From NCBI GenBank assembly GCA_025758045.1, contig CP107208.1:310001-374000 (forward strand): a stretch of DNA of 64,000 nt. Direction: 5' to 3'. The position numbers and the translations under genes were made by a program. Every line of letters starts with the position of its first letter. The first letter of the stretch is position 1. Shown one piece after another: positions 47,720 to 55,882 of this stretch. The notes under the pieces were generated by a model that made no database searches, was not told the DNA's origin, and saw nothing but the letters and a program-made list of their open reading frames with translations. The DNA is from Oscillospiraceae bacterium (GTDB lineage: Bacteria > Bacillota > Clostridia > Oscillospirales > Ruminococcaceae).

Positions 47720-48378
47720 ACAACACCCCCTTTACCATCGCGCAAATGCGTCCCATCCGGGAGGCCATGACCATCTCACGCCCGGCCCGCCTGGGTGCGG
47801 AAGTGCCTGTGACCTGGTTTTCAATGGGCGCCGGCACCTCCATCACCCCGGAAAGCTATGATTGTACCACCCTGTACCTGGGGGCTGAGGGCAGCGGATG
47901 CTTTGTGCTGGGCGCAGAGGCCCGCCACGTACCCCTTGCCCCCGGTGAACTGCTGGTACTGCCCTCCAAAACGCTGTGCGGCACCCTGGCCGACAGCGAC
48001 GGCGCCGGCATGATCTACACCGAAATCATTTTAAAAAAGGAGCAATTTACCATGAACAACATCATCAAAGCGGGCCAGCCCACCGCCCTGAAAGACCTGA
48101 TCTCCTACGAGGAAGGCAGCATCGCCAACCTGGACATTGTGCATGCTGACAACATGAAGTTTGTGCTGATGGCCTTTGACGAGGGTACCGGCCTGACCCC
48201 GCACCGCGCCCCCGGCAACGCTATCCTGACCGCCCTGGAGGGCAAGGCCATCATCGGTTACGAGGGTAGGGACTACGAGCTGAATGCTGGCGAGAGCTTC
48301 CGTTTTGACAAGAACGGCCTGCACAGCGTCACCCCGCAGGGCAAGTTCAAGATGAGCCTGCTGCTGGTCATCGAGTGA
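47716..48378 (+). CDS. Double-cupin protein with an internal ribosome site
   Basis: A 220-residue chain of two cupin parts. Residues 1-108: a degenerate cupin of the EutQ/acetoacetate-like type (APGELLVLPSKTLCGTL). Residues 112-220: a standard small cupin (MKFVLMAFDEGTGLTPHRAPGNAILTALEGKAIIGYEG; FRFDKNGLHSV), with His residues for metal. At 48051 an ATG (MNNIIKAGQP) follows AAAAAAGGAG by 9 bases, so the second cupin may also be made alone, as it is in relatives. The first ATG overlaps the stop of the ABC-ATPase remnant, suggesting it was once part of an iron-uptake operon. Confidence 0.75.
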   Translation: MNNTPFTIAQMRPIREAMTISRPARLGAEVPVTWFSMGAGTSITPESYDCTTLYLGAEGSGCFVLGAEARHVPLAPGELLVLPSKTLCGTLADSDGAGMIYTEIILKKEQFTMNNIIKAGQPTALKDLISYEEGSIANLDIVHADNMKFVLMAFDEGTGLTPHRAPGNAILTALEGKAIIGYEGRDYELNAGESFRFDKNGLHSVTPQGKFKMSLLLVIE

Positions 48379-48387
48379 TTTTATAAA

Positions 48388-48430
48388 GCAAACCGCCCAC
48401 ACGGAGAATTTCCCGCGTGGGCAGTTTTTG
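48388..48430 (+). terminator. Terminator after the double-cupin gene
   Basis: CGCCCACACGG, 7-base loop, CCCGCGTGGGC, then AGTTTTTG. Confidence 0.75.
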
Positions 48431-48446
48431 TTAGGCAGTTAGTATA

Positions 48447-48558
48447 GGGGCGGCCCGAAGGGCCGGAGGGAGAGACAGTGCCTTTAGCGCTTATTAGCCC
48501 GAAGGTTCTCTCCCCTACCCGCTGCGGCGGGAGTCCCCTCCCAGAGGAGGCCACGGAG
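48447..48558. repeat. REP-like intergenic repeat, second full copy
   Basis: Same order of stems as at 5965-6072: GGCCCGAAGGGCC, GGAGGGAGAG, CTCTCCCC, CCCGCTGCGGCGGG, CCCCTCCCAGAGGAGG. The inner spacer differs. Confidence 0.7.
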
Positions 48559-48616
48559 TTGGCAGCCCTTGGAGACTCTTTGCAATCATGCAGGAACGAC
48601 CGCAGCCCGCAACTAA

Positions 48617-48684
48617 GGCATCGGCGGCACCAATGATTTCGGCCACGGGCTGGCGGTTTATGTGGATGCTATTAAACAAATTGC
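48617..48684 (+). pseudogene. SGNH hydrolase fragment (block III only)
   Basis: In one frame GIGGTNDFGHGLAVYVDAIK, a typical block III (GTND) with the following helix. The frame has a TAA immediately before and the rest of the enzyme is gone. It is a different SGNH sequence from the remnant at 31690. Confidence 0.45.
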
Positions 48685-48728
48685 CGCCGCCCCGGTTTGC
48701 CTGCCGGGGCGGCGGTGTTTTGCTTTTA
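48683..48728. terminator. Bidirectional terminator near the AraC gene end
   Basis: CCGCCGCCCCGG, 9-base loop, CCGGGGCGGCGG, then TGTTTTGCTTTTAT on the plus strand; reading the minus strand it also follows the AraC gene end. Confidence 0.7.
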
Positions 48729-48741
48729 TAAGGTTTGGTGT

Positions 48742-49575
48742 TTACTTTTTGCCAGGCTGGTTTTTGCGGCGGTATTCCAGCGGGCTTTGGCCGGTAAAGC
48801 GGCGGAAGCTTTGGGAAAAGTAGGCAGGCGAGCTGAAACCCATCTGCTCGCTGATCTGAGTCAGACTAAAGTCGGTGCTGGTCAGCAGGGCCTTGCTTTC
48901 GGTAATGCGGCGGTTGAGCAGGTAGTTGATGGGTGAGGTGTTGTACTCCCGCTGGAAAGTGTGGGAAAGGTAGTATTTGTTTACGTGGGTGATCTCGGCC
49001 AGCTTTTCCAGCGTGATGTTCTCACTGAAATTTTCGTCAATGTACCGTTTGGCGGCGGCACACTCCTTGCTCTTGGACGGCGGCTGCACGATGCGCATCG
49101 ACACGGCGGCCTCCCGCACGATCTTGACCAGCAGCACTTCCAGAATATCCTGGCAGACCATCTCACAGCCGTCGGCGCGGCTGTCGATCTCCCGCAGAAG
49201 CATCCGCATCAAAAACAGCAGTTCCTCCCGCATCATACCGCAGGAGAGCATCGTGTAGCCCAGGTCCTTCTCATTAAAAAGGAACTCCGCGCCGTCGATA
49301 CCCAGCACGATGTACTCCAACGGGTAGGTCTGGTAGCTCAGCTCGGTATGCTGCACGCGGGGGTTGACGATGATGAGATCGTCCGGCGCCACATCGAACA
49401 ACTTGCCCTCGATGTTGAACTGCCCGCGGCCGCTGACGCAGTAGAACATCTCGGTGCAGGCGTGGGTGTGTGGCACGCTGCGCCAGTCGCCGCCGAAGCG
49501 GCTTTTGCTAATGTACAAAAGGCGCACCGCCTCCCGCGGGGGGACCTCCATGTTCAGATCGTACCGTGTATTCAC
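48742..49575 (-). CDS. AraC-family transcriptional regulator
   Basis: A 277-residue regulator: N-terminal cupin-type sensor (HTHACTEMFYCVSGRGQFNIEG, about residues 36-57) and two C-terminal HTH motifs (LEKLAEITHVNKYYLSHTFQ; LTQISEQMGFSSPAYFSQSFRRFTGQSPLEYR). The start is a GTG at 49575 with AGGAG eight bases upstream. It is divergent from the GH112/ABC/GH136 cluster and is the natural candidate to activate it in response to a galacto-N-biose type disaccharide. Confidence 0.92.
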   Translation of the reverse strand: MNTRYDLNMEVPPREAVRLLYISKSRFGGDWRSVPHTHACTEMFYCVSGRGQFNIEGKLFDVAPDDLIIVNPRVQHTELSYQTYPLEYIVLGIDGAEFLFNEKDLGYTMLSCGMMREELLFLMRMLLREIDSRADGCEMVCQDILEVLLVKIVREAAVSMRIVQPPSKSKECAAAKRYIDENFSENITLEKLAEITHVNKYYLSHTFQREYNTSPINYLLNRRITESKALLTSTDFSLTQISEQMGFSSPAYFSQSFRRFTGQSPLEYRRKNQPGKK

Positions 49576-49689
49576 TGCCGGGCACTCCTTTCTGAATTTT
49601 GCAAAGTTTTAGTGCTTAAACCACAATTTATCTAAAGCCAAGTGCAAGATTTCTCTTAATTCTAAAGGCGTATATCGTTTTTTGCCCTT

Positions 49690-49718
49690 ATTATACTCAT
49701 TCCTACGTCGATTGGCAA
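49690..49718 (-). promoter_or_regulatory. Sigma-A promoter of the AraC gene with overlapping TACGTCGAT element
   Basis: Minus strand: TTGCCA (49718-49713), 17-base spacer, TATAAT (49695-49690). The spacer holds TACGTCGAT (49704-49712, plus strand), a 9-mer repeated at 49818-49826. Confidence 0.65.
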
Positions 49719-50008
49719 GGCACGACACGTAACATAAGTGCAGATTTGTGGGACGATTTTACAAAAAATTACAAAATTATGACATAAAAAGCGAATTTTG
49801 TCAAACCATACAAAGAATACGTCGATATTTTGTGCAACTTTTCGGTCACCGCCACAAAAAGACTAAAAGGAGCGCAAAAATAGCAAGATTTCTAAAATAC
49901 TGCTCAAAAAAGTATCTGTTTCTTTGCCCTAAAACAGGGTATGATGATACCGTCAAGAAAGACAGGGTGCTGTAGAGACACCCTTTGTGAGAGGAAGGAA
50001 ACGGGGAA
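49719..50008. other. Divergent regulatory region between the AraC and GH112 genes
   Basis: AT-rich and free of genes. It holds the second TACGTCGAT (49818-49826) in the same orientation and 114 bases from the first, a -10-like TATGAT near 49940 reading plus, and AGAGGAAGGAAACGGGG before the GH112 start at 50009. The two 9-mers are candidate sites for the AraC regulator. Confidence 0.5.
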
Positions 50009-52174
50009 ATGGAGCAGACCGGAAGATTAACATTGCCCACTGATGCCGATGTTGTGGAAGAGACCCTGCGGCTGAAAGCATTGCTGGGGGCCGACGCCCT
50101 GCGTGACTGCGACGGCACCGAGATGCCGGACGCCCTTTTGCAGGACCCCGCCAAGAAATACGCCACCTATTACACCACCCGCAAAGATAATGCCTGGGCC
50201 GAGGCAAACCCAGACGAGATCCAGCAGGAGTACCTCATCAGCGACCGGCACACCGCCCGCAGCACCACGCTGCGCATCCATTTGATGGACGGGTTCCACA
50301 CCCAGCAGTTGAAAGTCAACACGCTGGATGACCCCAAGCGCTGGTGGGAGGTCATCGACCGCACGACCGGCGAGGTCGTACCCACCGACAAGTGGTCCTT
50401 TGACGAGGCCGCCGGCGAGGTGGAGATCGAGACTATCCCCTACCACGAGTACACTGTCAGCTTTTTGGCGTTCCTGATCTGGGACCCCGTACATATGTAT
50501 AACTTCCTGACCAATGATTGGAAGGACACACCCCACCAGCTGACCTACGATGTGCGCCAGCCCAAAACGCAGGCTTACGTAAAAGAAAAGCTGCGCCGCT
50601 GGTGCGAGGCAAACCCCCACATTGATGTGGTGCGCTTTACCACTTTCTTCCACCAGTTCACGCTGACGTTTGATGACCAGAAGCGCGAAAAGTTCGTGGA
50701 GTGGTTCGGCTACAGCGCCAGCGTCAGCCCCTACATTTTGGAAAAGTTCGAGAAATGGGCCGGGTACAAGTTCCGCCCTGAGTTCATTGTGGACCAGGGC
50801 TACCACAATACGATGTTCCGCGTGCCCAGCAAGGAATTTAAAGATTTTATCGAGTTCCAGCAGCAGGAAGTCTGCGCCCTGGCCAAGGAGTTGGTGGACA
50901 TCGTCCACTCCTACGGCAAAGAGGCCATGATGTTCCTGGGCGACCACTGGATCGGCACCGAGCCTTACGGCAAGTACTTCAAGTCTATTGGACTGGACGC
51001 CGTGGTTGGTTCCGTGGGCAGCGGCGTTACGCTGCGGATGATCTCCGACATTGAGGGCGTCAAGTACACTGAGGGCCGCTTGCTGCCCTACTTCTTCCCC
51101 GATGTGTTCTGCCCGGGCGGTGATCCCATCGGCGAGGCCCGCACCAACTGGCTGAAAGCCCGCCGCGCGGTGCTGCGCAGCCCGCTTGACCGCATCGGCT
51201 ACGGCGGTTACCTGAAACTGGCCAGCAACTGGCCCGGCTTTATCGACGAAATCCAGAACGTGGTAGGCGAGTTCCGCCAGATCCACGAGAACATGCAGGG
51301 CACCAAGTCCTATGTGGCACCGTTCAAAGTGGCCATCCTGAACTGCTGGGGCCACCAGCGCAAGTGGATGAGCAACCAGGTGCACCACTCCATTTACCAC
51401 CGCGAGACCTACTCGGCCGAGGGCGTGCTGGAATGTCTGAGCGGCATGCCTTTTGATGTGGAGTTCATCAACTTTGATGATGTCCGCAGCGGCATCCCCA
51501 AAGACATCGGCGTTATCATCAATGTAGGCGATGCCTACACCGCCTTCAGCGGCGCCGAGAACTGGATCGACGAGAAGGTCGTGACCGCTATCCGCAAGTT
51601 TGTGGACGAGGGCGGCGGCTTCATCGGTGTGGGAGAGCCCACCGCCTGCCAGCACCAGGGCCGGTACTTCCAGCTGTCCGATGTGATGGGCGTTGACCGC
51701 GAGATGGGCTTCTCCCTGAGTACCGACAAATACAACACCTGCGATCCCCACCACTTCATCCTCGAAGATGAATCCTTTACCGGTAAGATCGACTTTGGCG
51801 AGGGTACGTCCCGCATCTACGCCCAGGGCAAGCATTACCAGATCTTGGCGCAGGACGGCGAGTACAGCCAGCTGGTGGTGAACGAGTACGGCAAGGGCCA
51901 CAGCGTTTACTTTGCGGGCCTGCCCTACTCCCCCCAGAACTGCCGCATTTTGCTGCGGGCCATCTACTACGCCGCCGGTATGCCGGAGGAGATGAAGCAC
52001 TACTACGTGACCAACGTGGACACCGAGGTGACGGTATTCCCCGAAACGAAGCGCATTGCCGTCATCAACAACTCGGAATCCGAGCAAAAGACCGACCTGT
52101 ACATCAAGGGCAAGCTTATCAGTGAGCTGACCCTGGCCCCGCGTGAGATGCGCTGGGTCGACGATGCAGAGTAA
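50009..52174 (+). CDS. gnpA: 1,3-beta-galactosyl-N-acetylhexosamine phosphorylase (GH112)
   Basis: Cleaves lacto-N-biose or galacto-N-biose with phosphate to galactose-1-phosphate and the N-acetylhexosamine, in the cytoplasm. The 721-residue protein has the GH112 order: a TIM-barrel with YATYYTTRKDNAWAEAN near the start, FTTFFHQFTLTFDDQKREKFVEWFGYSASVSP (with the candidate catalytic acid in the GYSASVSP region), VDQGYHNTMFRVPS, FLGDHWIGTEPYGKYF; then a middle domain (KVAILNCWGHQRKWM) and a C-terminal sandwich. There is no signal peptide, as expected. It heads the cluster and precedes the importer. Confidence 0.95.
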   Translation: MEQTGRLTLPTDADVVEETLRLKALLGADALRDCDGTEMPDALLQDPAKKYATYYTTRKDNAWAEANPDEIQQEYLISDRHTARSTTLRIHLMDGFHTQQLKVNTLDDPKRWWEVIDRTTGEVVPTDKWSFDEAAGEVEIETIPYHEYTVSFLAFLIWDPVHMYNFLTNDWKDTPHQLTYDVRQPKTQAYVKEKLRRWCEANPHIDVVRFTTFFHQFTLTFDDQKREKFVEWFGYSASVSPYILEKFEKWAGYKFRPEFIVDQGYHNTMFRVPSKEFKDFIEFQQQEVCALAKELVDIVHSYGKEAMMFLGDHWIGTEPYGKYFKSIGLDAVVGSVGSGVTLRMISDIEGVKYTEGRLLPYFFPDVFCPGGDPIGEARTNWLKARRAVLRSPLDRIGYGGYLKLASNWPGFIDEIQNVVGEFRQIHENMQGTKSYVAPFKVAILNCWGHQRKWMSNQVHHSIYHRETYSAEGVLECLSGMPFDVEFINFDDVRSGIPKDIGVIINVGDAYTAFSGAENWIDEKVVTAIRKFVDEGGGFIGVGEPTACQHQGRYFQLSDVMGVDREMGFSLSTDKYNTCDPHHFILEDESFTGKIDFGEGTSRIYAQGKHYQILAQDGEYSQLVVNEYGKGHSVYFAGLPYSPQNCRILLRAIYYAAGMPEEMKHYYVTNVDTEVTVFPETKRIAVINNSESEQKTDLYIKGKLISELTLAPREMRWVDDAE

Positions 52175-52255
52175 GACCCGATAATTTATGGGCCGCGCCT
52201 GCGGACCGTATTTTATAAAAGATGGAGAAACAATATTTTTAAGGAGGACAAATCC

Positions 52256-53614
52256 ATGAAAAAGAAGAATGTAGCAGCCCTTATGGCAGCCGCCCTCACG
52301 GCTTCCATGCTCGCCGGCTGCGGCAGCAGCGCCAGCAGCTCCGCTGCCTCCACCCCTGCCGAGTCCACCCCCGCTGAGAGCGTCGCCGAGAGCGAAGCTG
52401 AGACCACCACTGCAGACGGCGACGAGACCCTGACCGTCTGGGCCTGGGACCCCAACTTCAACATCTACGCCCTGAAGCAGGCGGAGGCCCTCTACCAGAA
52501 GGACCACCCCAACTTCAAGCTGAACATTGAAGAGAACGTCTACAACGACATCGAGACCAAGCTCATCACCGCTGCCACCAGCGAGGATTACAGCACCCTG
52601 CCCGACATCTTCCTGATGCAGGATTACTCTTACCACAAGATGGTCGCCAACTTCCCCGGCATCTACACCGACCTGACCGACGCCGGCCTGGATTGGGACC
52701 AGTTCTCCGGCGGCAAGCTGGCTGACTCCACCGTCGACGGCCACCACTACGGCCTGCCCTTCGACAACGGCGCTTCTGTCATGGCTGTCCGTTCTGACAT
52801 GATCGAGAATGCCGGCCTGACCGTCGAGGACTTCAAGGACCTGACCTGGAGCGAGTTCGAGGAGAAGACCCAGAAGGTCGTGGACGCCAACGGCGTGCCG
52901 ATGCTGACTTCCTCCGGCGGCTCTGAGCTGATCATCGAGATGATGCAGTCCGCTGGTGCCTCCCCTGTTGTTGACGGCGAGGTCAAGATCGCTGACAACG
53001 CTGCCCTGAAAGAGGCCCTGACCGTTTACAAGGATATGGTCGACAAGGGCATCCTGGCCGAGTACACCGACTGGGATCAGTACATTGCCTCCATGAACGA
53101 CGGCAAGGCTGCCGGCGTTATCAACGGCTGCTGGATCATGTCCAGTGTCCAGGCTGCCGCGGATCAGTCCGGCAAGTGGGCTATCGTTAACATGCCCAAG
53201 CTGGATGGCATCGATGGTGCTACCAACTACGCAAACTGCGGCGGCGCAAGCTGGGCCGTTTCCTCCAACTGCAAGAACACCGAGCTGGCCTTCGACTTCC
53301 TGAAGAGCACCTTCGGTTCCAGTGTTGAACTGTACGACGACCTGCTGCCCAACGCCGGTGCTATCTCCAGCTACCTGCCTGCTGCTGAGAGCGATGTTTA
53401 CAACCAGCCTTCCGAGTTCTACGGCGGCCAGACCGTTTACAAGGACATCGTTGAGTTCGCTGGCCAGGTTCCCGCTTTCGACTGCGGCGCTTACTACTCT
53501 GACGTGCGCAGCGCCCTGACCGATGCTGTTACCAACGTTGTGCAGAACAACGCCGACATCGACAGCGAGATGCAGAACGCCCAGGATACCGTTGAGTTCA
53601 ACATTGCTGGCTAA
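52256..53614 (+). CDS. Sugar ABC transporter substrate-binding lipoprotein
   Basis: A 452-residue family 1 solute-binding protein with a signal peptide and lipobox (LAGC, about residues 19-22) and a Ser/Ala/Glu-rich linker to about residue 55. Marks: LTVWAWDPNFNIYALKQAEALYQKDHPNFKLNI, LPDIFLMQDYSYHKM, ADSTVDGHHYGLPFDNGASVM, INGCWIMSSVQ. Its place between GH112 and two permeases makes a galacto-N-biose, lacto-N-biose or lacto-N-tetraose-type ligand likely. AGGAGG precedes the ATG. A long stem-loop follows it. Confidence 0.92.
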   Translation: MKKKNVAALMAAALTASMLAGCGSSASSSAASTPAESTPAESVAESEAETTTADGDETLTVWAWDPNFNIYALKQAEALYQKDHPNFKLNIEENVYNDIETKLITAATSEDYSTLPDIFLMQDYSYHKMVANFPGIYTDLTDAGLDWDQFSGGKLADSTVDGHHYGLPFDNGASVMAVRSDMIENAGLTVEDFKDLTWSEFEEKTQKVVDANGVPMLTSSGGSELIIEMMQSAGASPVVDGEVKIADNAALKEALTVYKDMVDKGILAEYTDWDQYIASMNDGKAAGVINGCWIMSSVQAAADQSGKWAIVNMPKLDGIDGATNYANCGGASWAVSSNCKNTELAFDFLKSTFGSSVELYDDLLPNAGAISSYLPAAESDVYNQPSEFYGGQTVYKDIVEFAGQVPAFDCGAYYSDVRSALTDAVTNVVQNNADIDSEMQNAQDTVEFNIAG

Positions 53615-53660
53615 CATCCGCCGCGCCTGACGCGTACCGCTTACACAATTGAACGTCCGC

Positions 53661-53714
53661 CAAGGGCACGGGTTGCATCAGATACCCCTTTTGCAAGCCG
53701 TGCCCTTGCTTTTA
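53661..53714 (+). terminator. Intra-operon stem-loop between binding-protein and permease genes
   Basis: CAAGGGCACGG.TTGCA pairs with TGCAA.CCGTGCCCTTG, then GCTTTTACG. A leaky terminator here would make more binding protein than permease, as in many sugar ABC operons. Confidence 0.75.
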
Positions 53715-53749
53715 CGAAAAAACACATGGGCAAATTAGGGAGAGTTACC

Positions 53750-54634
53750 ATGAACAAACGAAAAGGGCTGAACATGGAGCAGAAGCGCAACCTCACCGGC
53801 TGGGCTTTCCTGCTGCCGGCCTCGATCCTGATTTTTGTATTTTGCTTTTACCCCATGGTGCAGGCGCTGATCCTTTCTTTCCAGAAAGGTACCGGCAGCG
53901 CCGTGCAGCCGGCCGGGTTTGCCAACTATGCACGTATTTTAAAGGACGCCACCTTCCAGCAGTGCTTGTTTAACACGATCTTCTACTTCGTGATCCAGGT
54001 GCCCATCATGCTGATCCTGGCGCTGATTCTGGCACAGCTGCTCAACAGCCCCGACATCAAGGGCAAGGGCATCTACCGCACGATGATCTTCCTGCCCTGC
54101 GCCACCTCGCTGGTTTCCTACTCGATGATCTTCAAATCGCTGTTTGCCAACGATGGTCTGGTCAACCGGGTGCTGTCCACTGTAGGCATCCCAACCGTGG
54201 ATTGGTTCCAGAACGCCTGGGCGGCCCGCTGGGTCATCGTTATTGCGCTGATCTGGCGCTGGACCGGCTACAACATGGTGTTCTACCTGGCTGGCCTGCA
54301 GAACATCGACTACTCCATCTACGAGGCCGCCCGCATCGACGGTGCGTCCCCCATCCAGCAGTTTATCCACCTGACCATTCCCCTGCTGAAACCCACCATT
54401 CTGCTGACGGCTATTATGTCCACCTCCGGCACGCTGCAGCTGTTTGATGAGTCCGTCAACCTGACGGCTGGCGGCCCCGGCAAGGCGACGATGACGCTGA
54501 CGCATTACATCTACAACATTTCCTTTGTGGAAACGCCCAAGTTCAACTACGCGGCGGCGCTGTCGGTGTTTATCCTGGTGGTCGTGGCCATTCTGTCTGC
54601 TATCCAGATGAAAGTAGGTGACAAACGTGACTAA
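53750..54634 (+). CDS. Sugar ABC transporter permease (MalF type)
   Basis: A 294-residue, six-helix permease. The EAA loop reads EAARIDGASPIQQFIHLTIP (about residue 195). The start at 53750 (MNKRKGLN) follows GGGAGAG. It overlaps the second permease gene by 8 bases. No ATPase gene is present in the cluster, so a shared MsmK/MalK-type ATPase encoded elsewhere must energise the importer. Confidence 0.92.
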   Translation: MNKRKGLNMEQKRNLTGWAFLLPASILIFVFCFYPMVQALILSFQKGTGSAVQPAGFANYARILKDATFQQCLFNTIFYFVIQVPIMLILALILAQLLNSPDIKGKGIYRTMIFLPCATSLVSYSMIFKSLFANDGLVNRVLSTVGIPTVDWFQNAWAARWVIVIALIWRWTGYNMVFYLAGLQNIDYSIYEAARIDGASPIQQFIHLTIPLLKPTILLTAIMSTSGTLQLFDESVNLTAGGPGKATMTLTHYIYNISFVETPKFNYAAALSVFILVVVAILSAIQMKVGDKRD

Positions 54635-55433
54635 AGGCAAAAAGATTTTGGCCCATGCCGTGTTGATTCTGGCCAGTTTCCTGTCGGTCTTTCCGCTGTA
54701 CTACATGTTGTGCGGCGCTACCAACCCCAGCATTGACGTCGTACGCGGCAAACTGATCCCCGGCACCTACCTGATGGAAAACTTCAAGTCGCTGATCGCC
54801 AACCAGAATTTAGGGCTGGCCATGGCAAACTCCTTCCGCAACGCTATCCTGATGACCTTCATCACGCTGCTGGTCTGCTCCATCGCCGGTTACGGCTTTG
54901 AGATCTACCACGACAAGGCCAAGGACGCCCTGATGAGCGTGCTGCTGCTGGCCATGATGCTGCCGTTCGTAGCCATCATGATCCCGCTGTTCAAGATGAT
55001 GTCCCACTGGGGCCTTGTTAACAGCTGGGCGGCGTTTGTTCTGCCCTCTATCTCGACCCCGTTCATGATCATGCTGTTCCGCCAAGCGTCGAGGTCCTTC
55101 CCCAATGATATTATCGAGGCTGCCCGTCTGGACGGCCTGAGCGAGATCGGCATCTTTTTCCGTATGTTCGTGCCCATCATGCGCTCCACCTACGGCGCGG
55201 CCATGACGGTTACCTTCATGAATGCCTGGAACAGCTACCTCTGGCCGAAGATCATCTTCCAAAACAATGCCTCTATCACGATGCCCATGCTGGTTGCCAA
55301 CCTGAAGAGCGGCTACAGCGTCGATTACGGCATGCTGATGCTGGGTGTCCTGATCTGCACGCTGCCCACTGCCATCATCTTCCTCTGCCTGCAAAAGAGC
55401 TTTGCCAACGGCATTACGGGTGCAGTCAAATGA
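54627..55433 (+). CDS. Sugar ABC transporter permease (MalG type)
   Basis: A 268-residue, six-helix permease with EAA loop EAARLDGLSEIGIFFRMFVP (about residue 170). The GTG at 54627 is preferred because AGGTG lies 6 bases upstream; a GTG at 54618 is in frame. Its stop overlaps the next gene's start (ATGA), so that gene is translated with it. Confidence 0.92.
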   Translation: MTKGKKILAHAVLILASFLSVFPLYYMLCGATNPSIDVVRGKLIPGTYLMENFKSLIANQNLGLAMANSFRNAILMTFITLLVCSIAGYGFEIYHDKAKDALMSVLLLAMMLPFVAIMIPLFKMMSHWGLVNSWAAFVLPSISTPFMIMLFRQASRSFPNDIIEAARLDGLSEIGIFFRMFVPIMRSTYGAAMTVTFMNAWNSYLWPKIIFQNNASITMPMLVANLKSGYSVDYGMLMLGVLICTLPTAIIFLCLQKSFANGITGAVK

Positions 55434-55882
55434 CCGCACGTGATGTCTGTCTCTCCCCTGCCGAGTGGGAAAATGCACTGGTGCAATTGCAGCTGGCCAA
55501 ACAGCTGGGACTTATCGACGATGCCAGCCCCGAAGCGCTGGAAGCCCGCCGTCAGGCCAAAAATGCTGAGAATGCCCGGCTGCAAACCGCCGGCACGGTG
55601 TTTTACGGCCCGCGGCAGTACACCCCGGCCATGTACCTGCAATATGAGCTGACCCGTTTTAAGCTGGACTTTGCCCAGCCCACGGCAGCCATCCGAGCGC
55701 TGCCTGTTTGCCCTGTCATCACAGAAGAGCAGAAACAGGCGTACTATCGCAATAATCCGGATCTCTTTACCCGCTATTGGGGCGACAGCTTCCCCTATGA
55801 GGACGTGGAGCAGATCATTGAAAAAAGGCTGCGAGAGGAGGCGTATGATGCCCTTGTGCAAGACCTATTACGTCAACGCTGA
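55430..55882 (+). CDS. Small helical protein, possible GH136 helper (LnbY-like) subunit
   Basis: A 150-residue, mainly alpha-helical, soluble protein with no signal peptide (SPAEWENALVQLQLAKQLG; TPAMYLQYELTRFKLDF; EEQKQAYYRNNPDLFTRYWGD). I do not recognise a named family; the C-terminal pattern weakly recalls the helical part of PpiC-type chaperones. It overlaps both neighbours, by 4 bases with the permease and by 35 with the beta-helix gene. GH136 lacto-N-biosidases need a helical helper (LnbY in Bifidobacterium, or a fused N-terminal domain in Eubacterium/Roseburia), which suits this position. Confidence in the protein being real is high, in the role moderate. Confidence 0.6.
   Translation: MTARDVCLSPAEWENALVQLQLAKQLGLIDDASPEALEARRQAKNAENARLQTAGTVFYGPRQYTPAMYLQYELTRFKLDFAQPTAAIRALPVCPVITEEQKQAYYRNNPDLFTRYWGDSFPYEDVEQIIEKRLREEAYDALVQDLLRQR

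Noticed and set aside
50027..53617. 1,196-residue open frame on the minus strand across GH112 and the binding protein
   Set aside because: It is antisense to two well-identified genes; its translation is Val/Gly/His-rich and has no family features.
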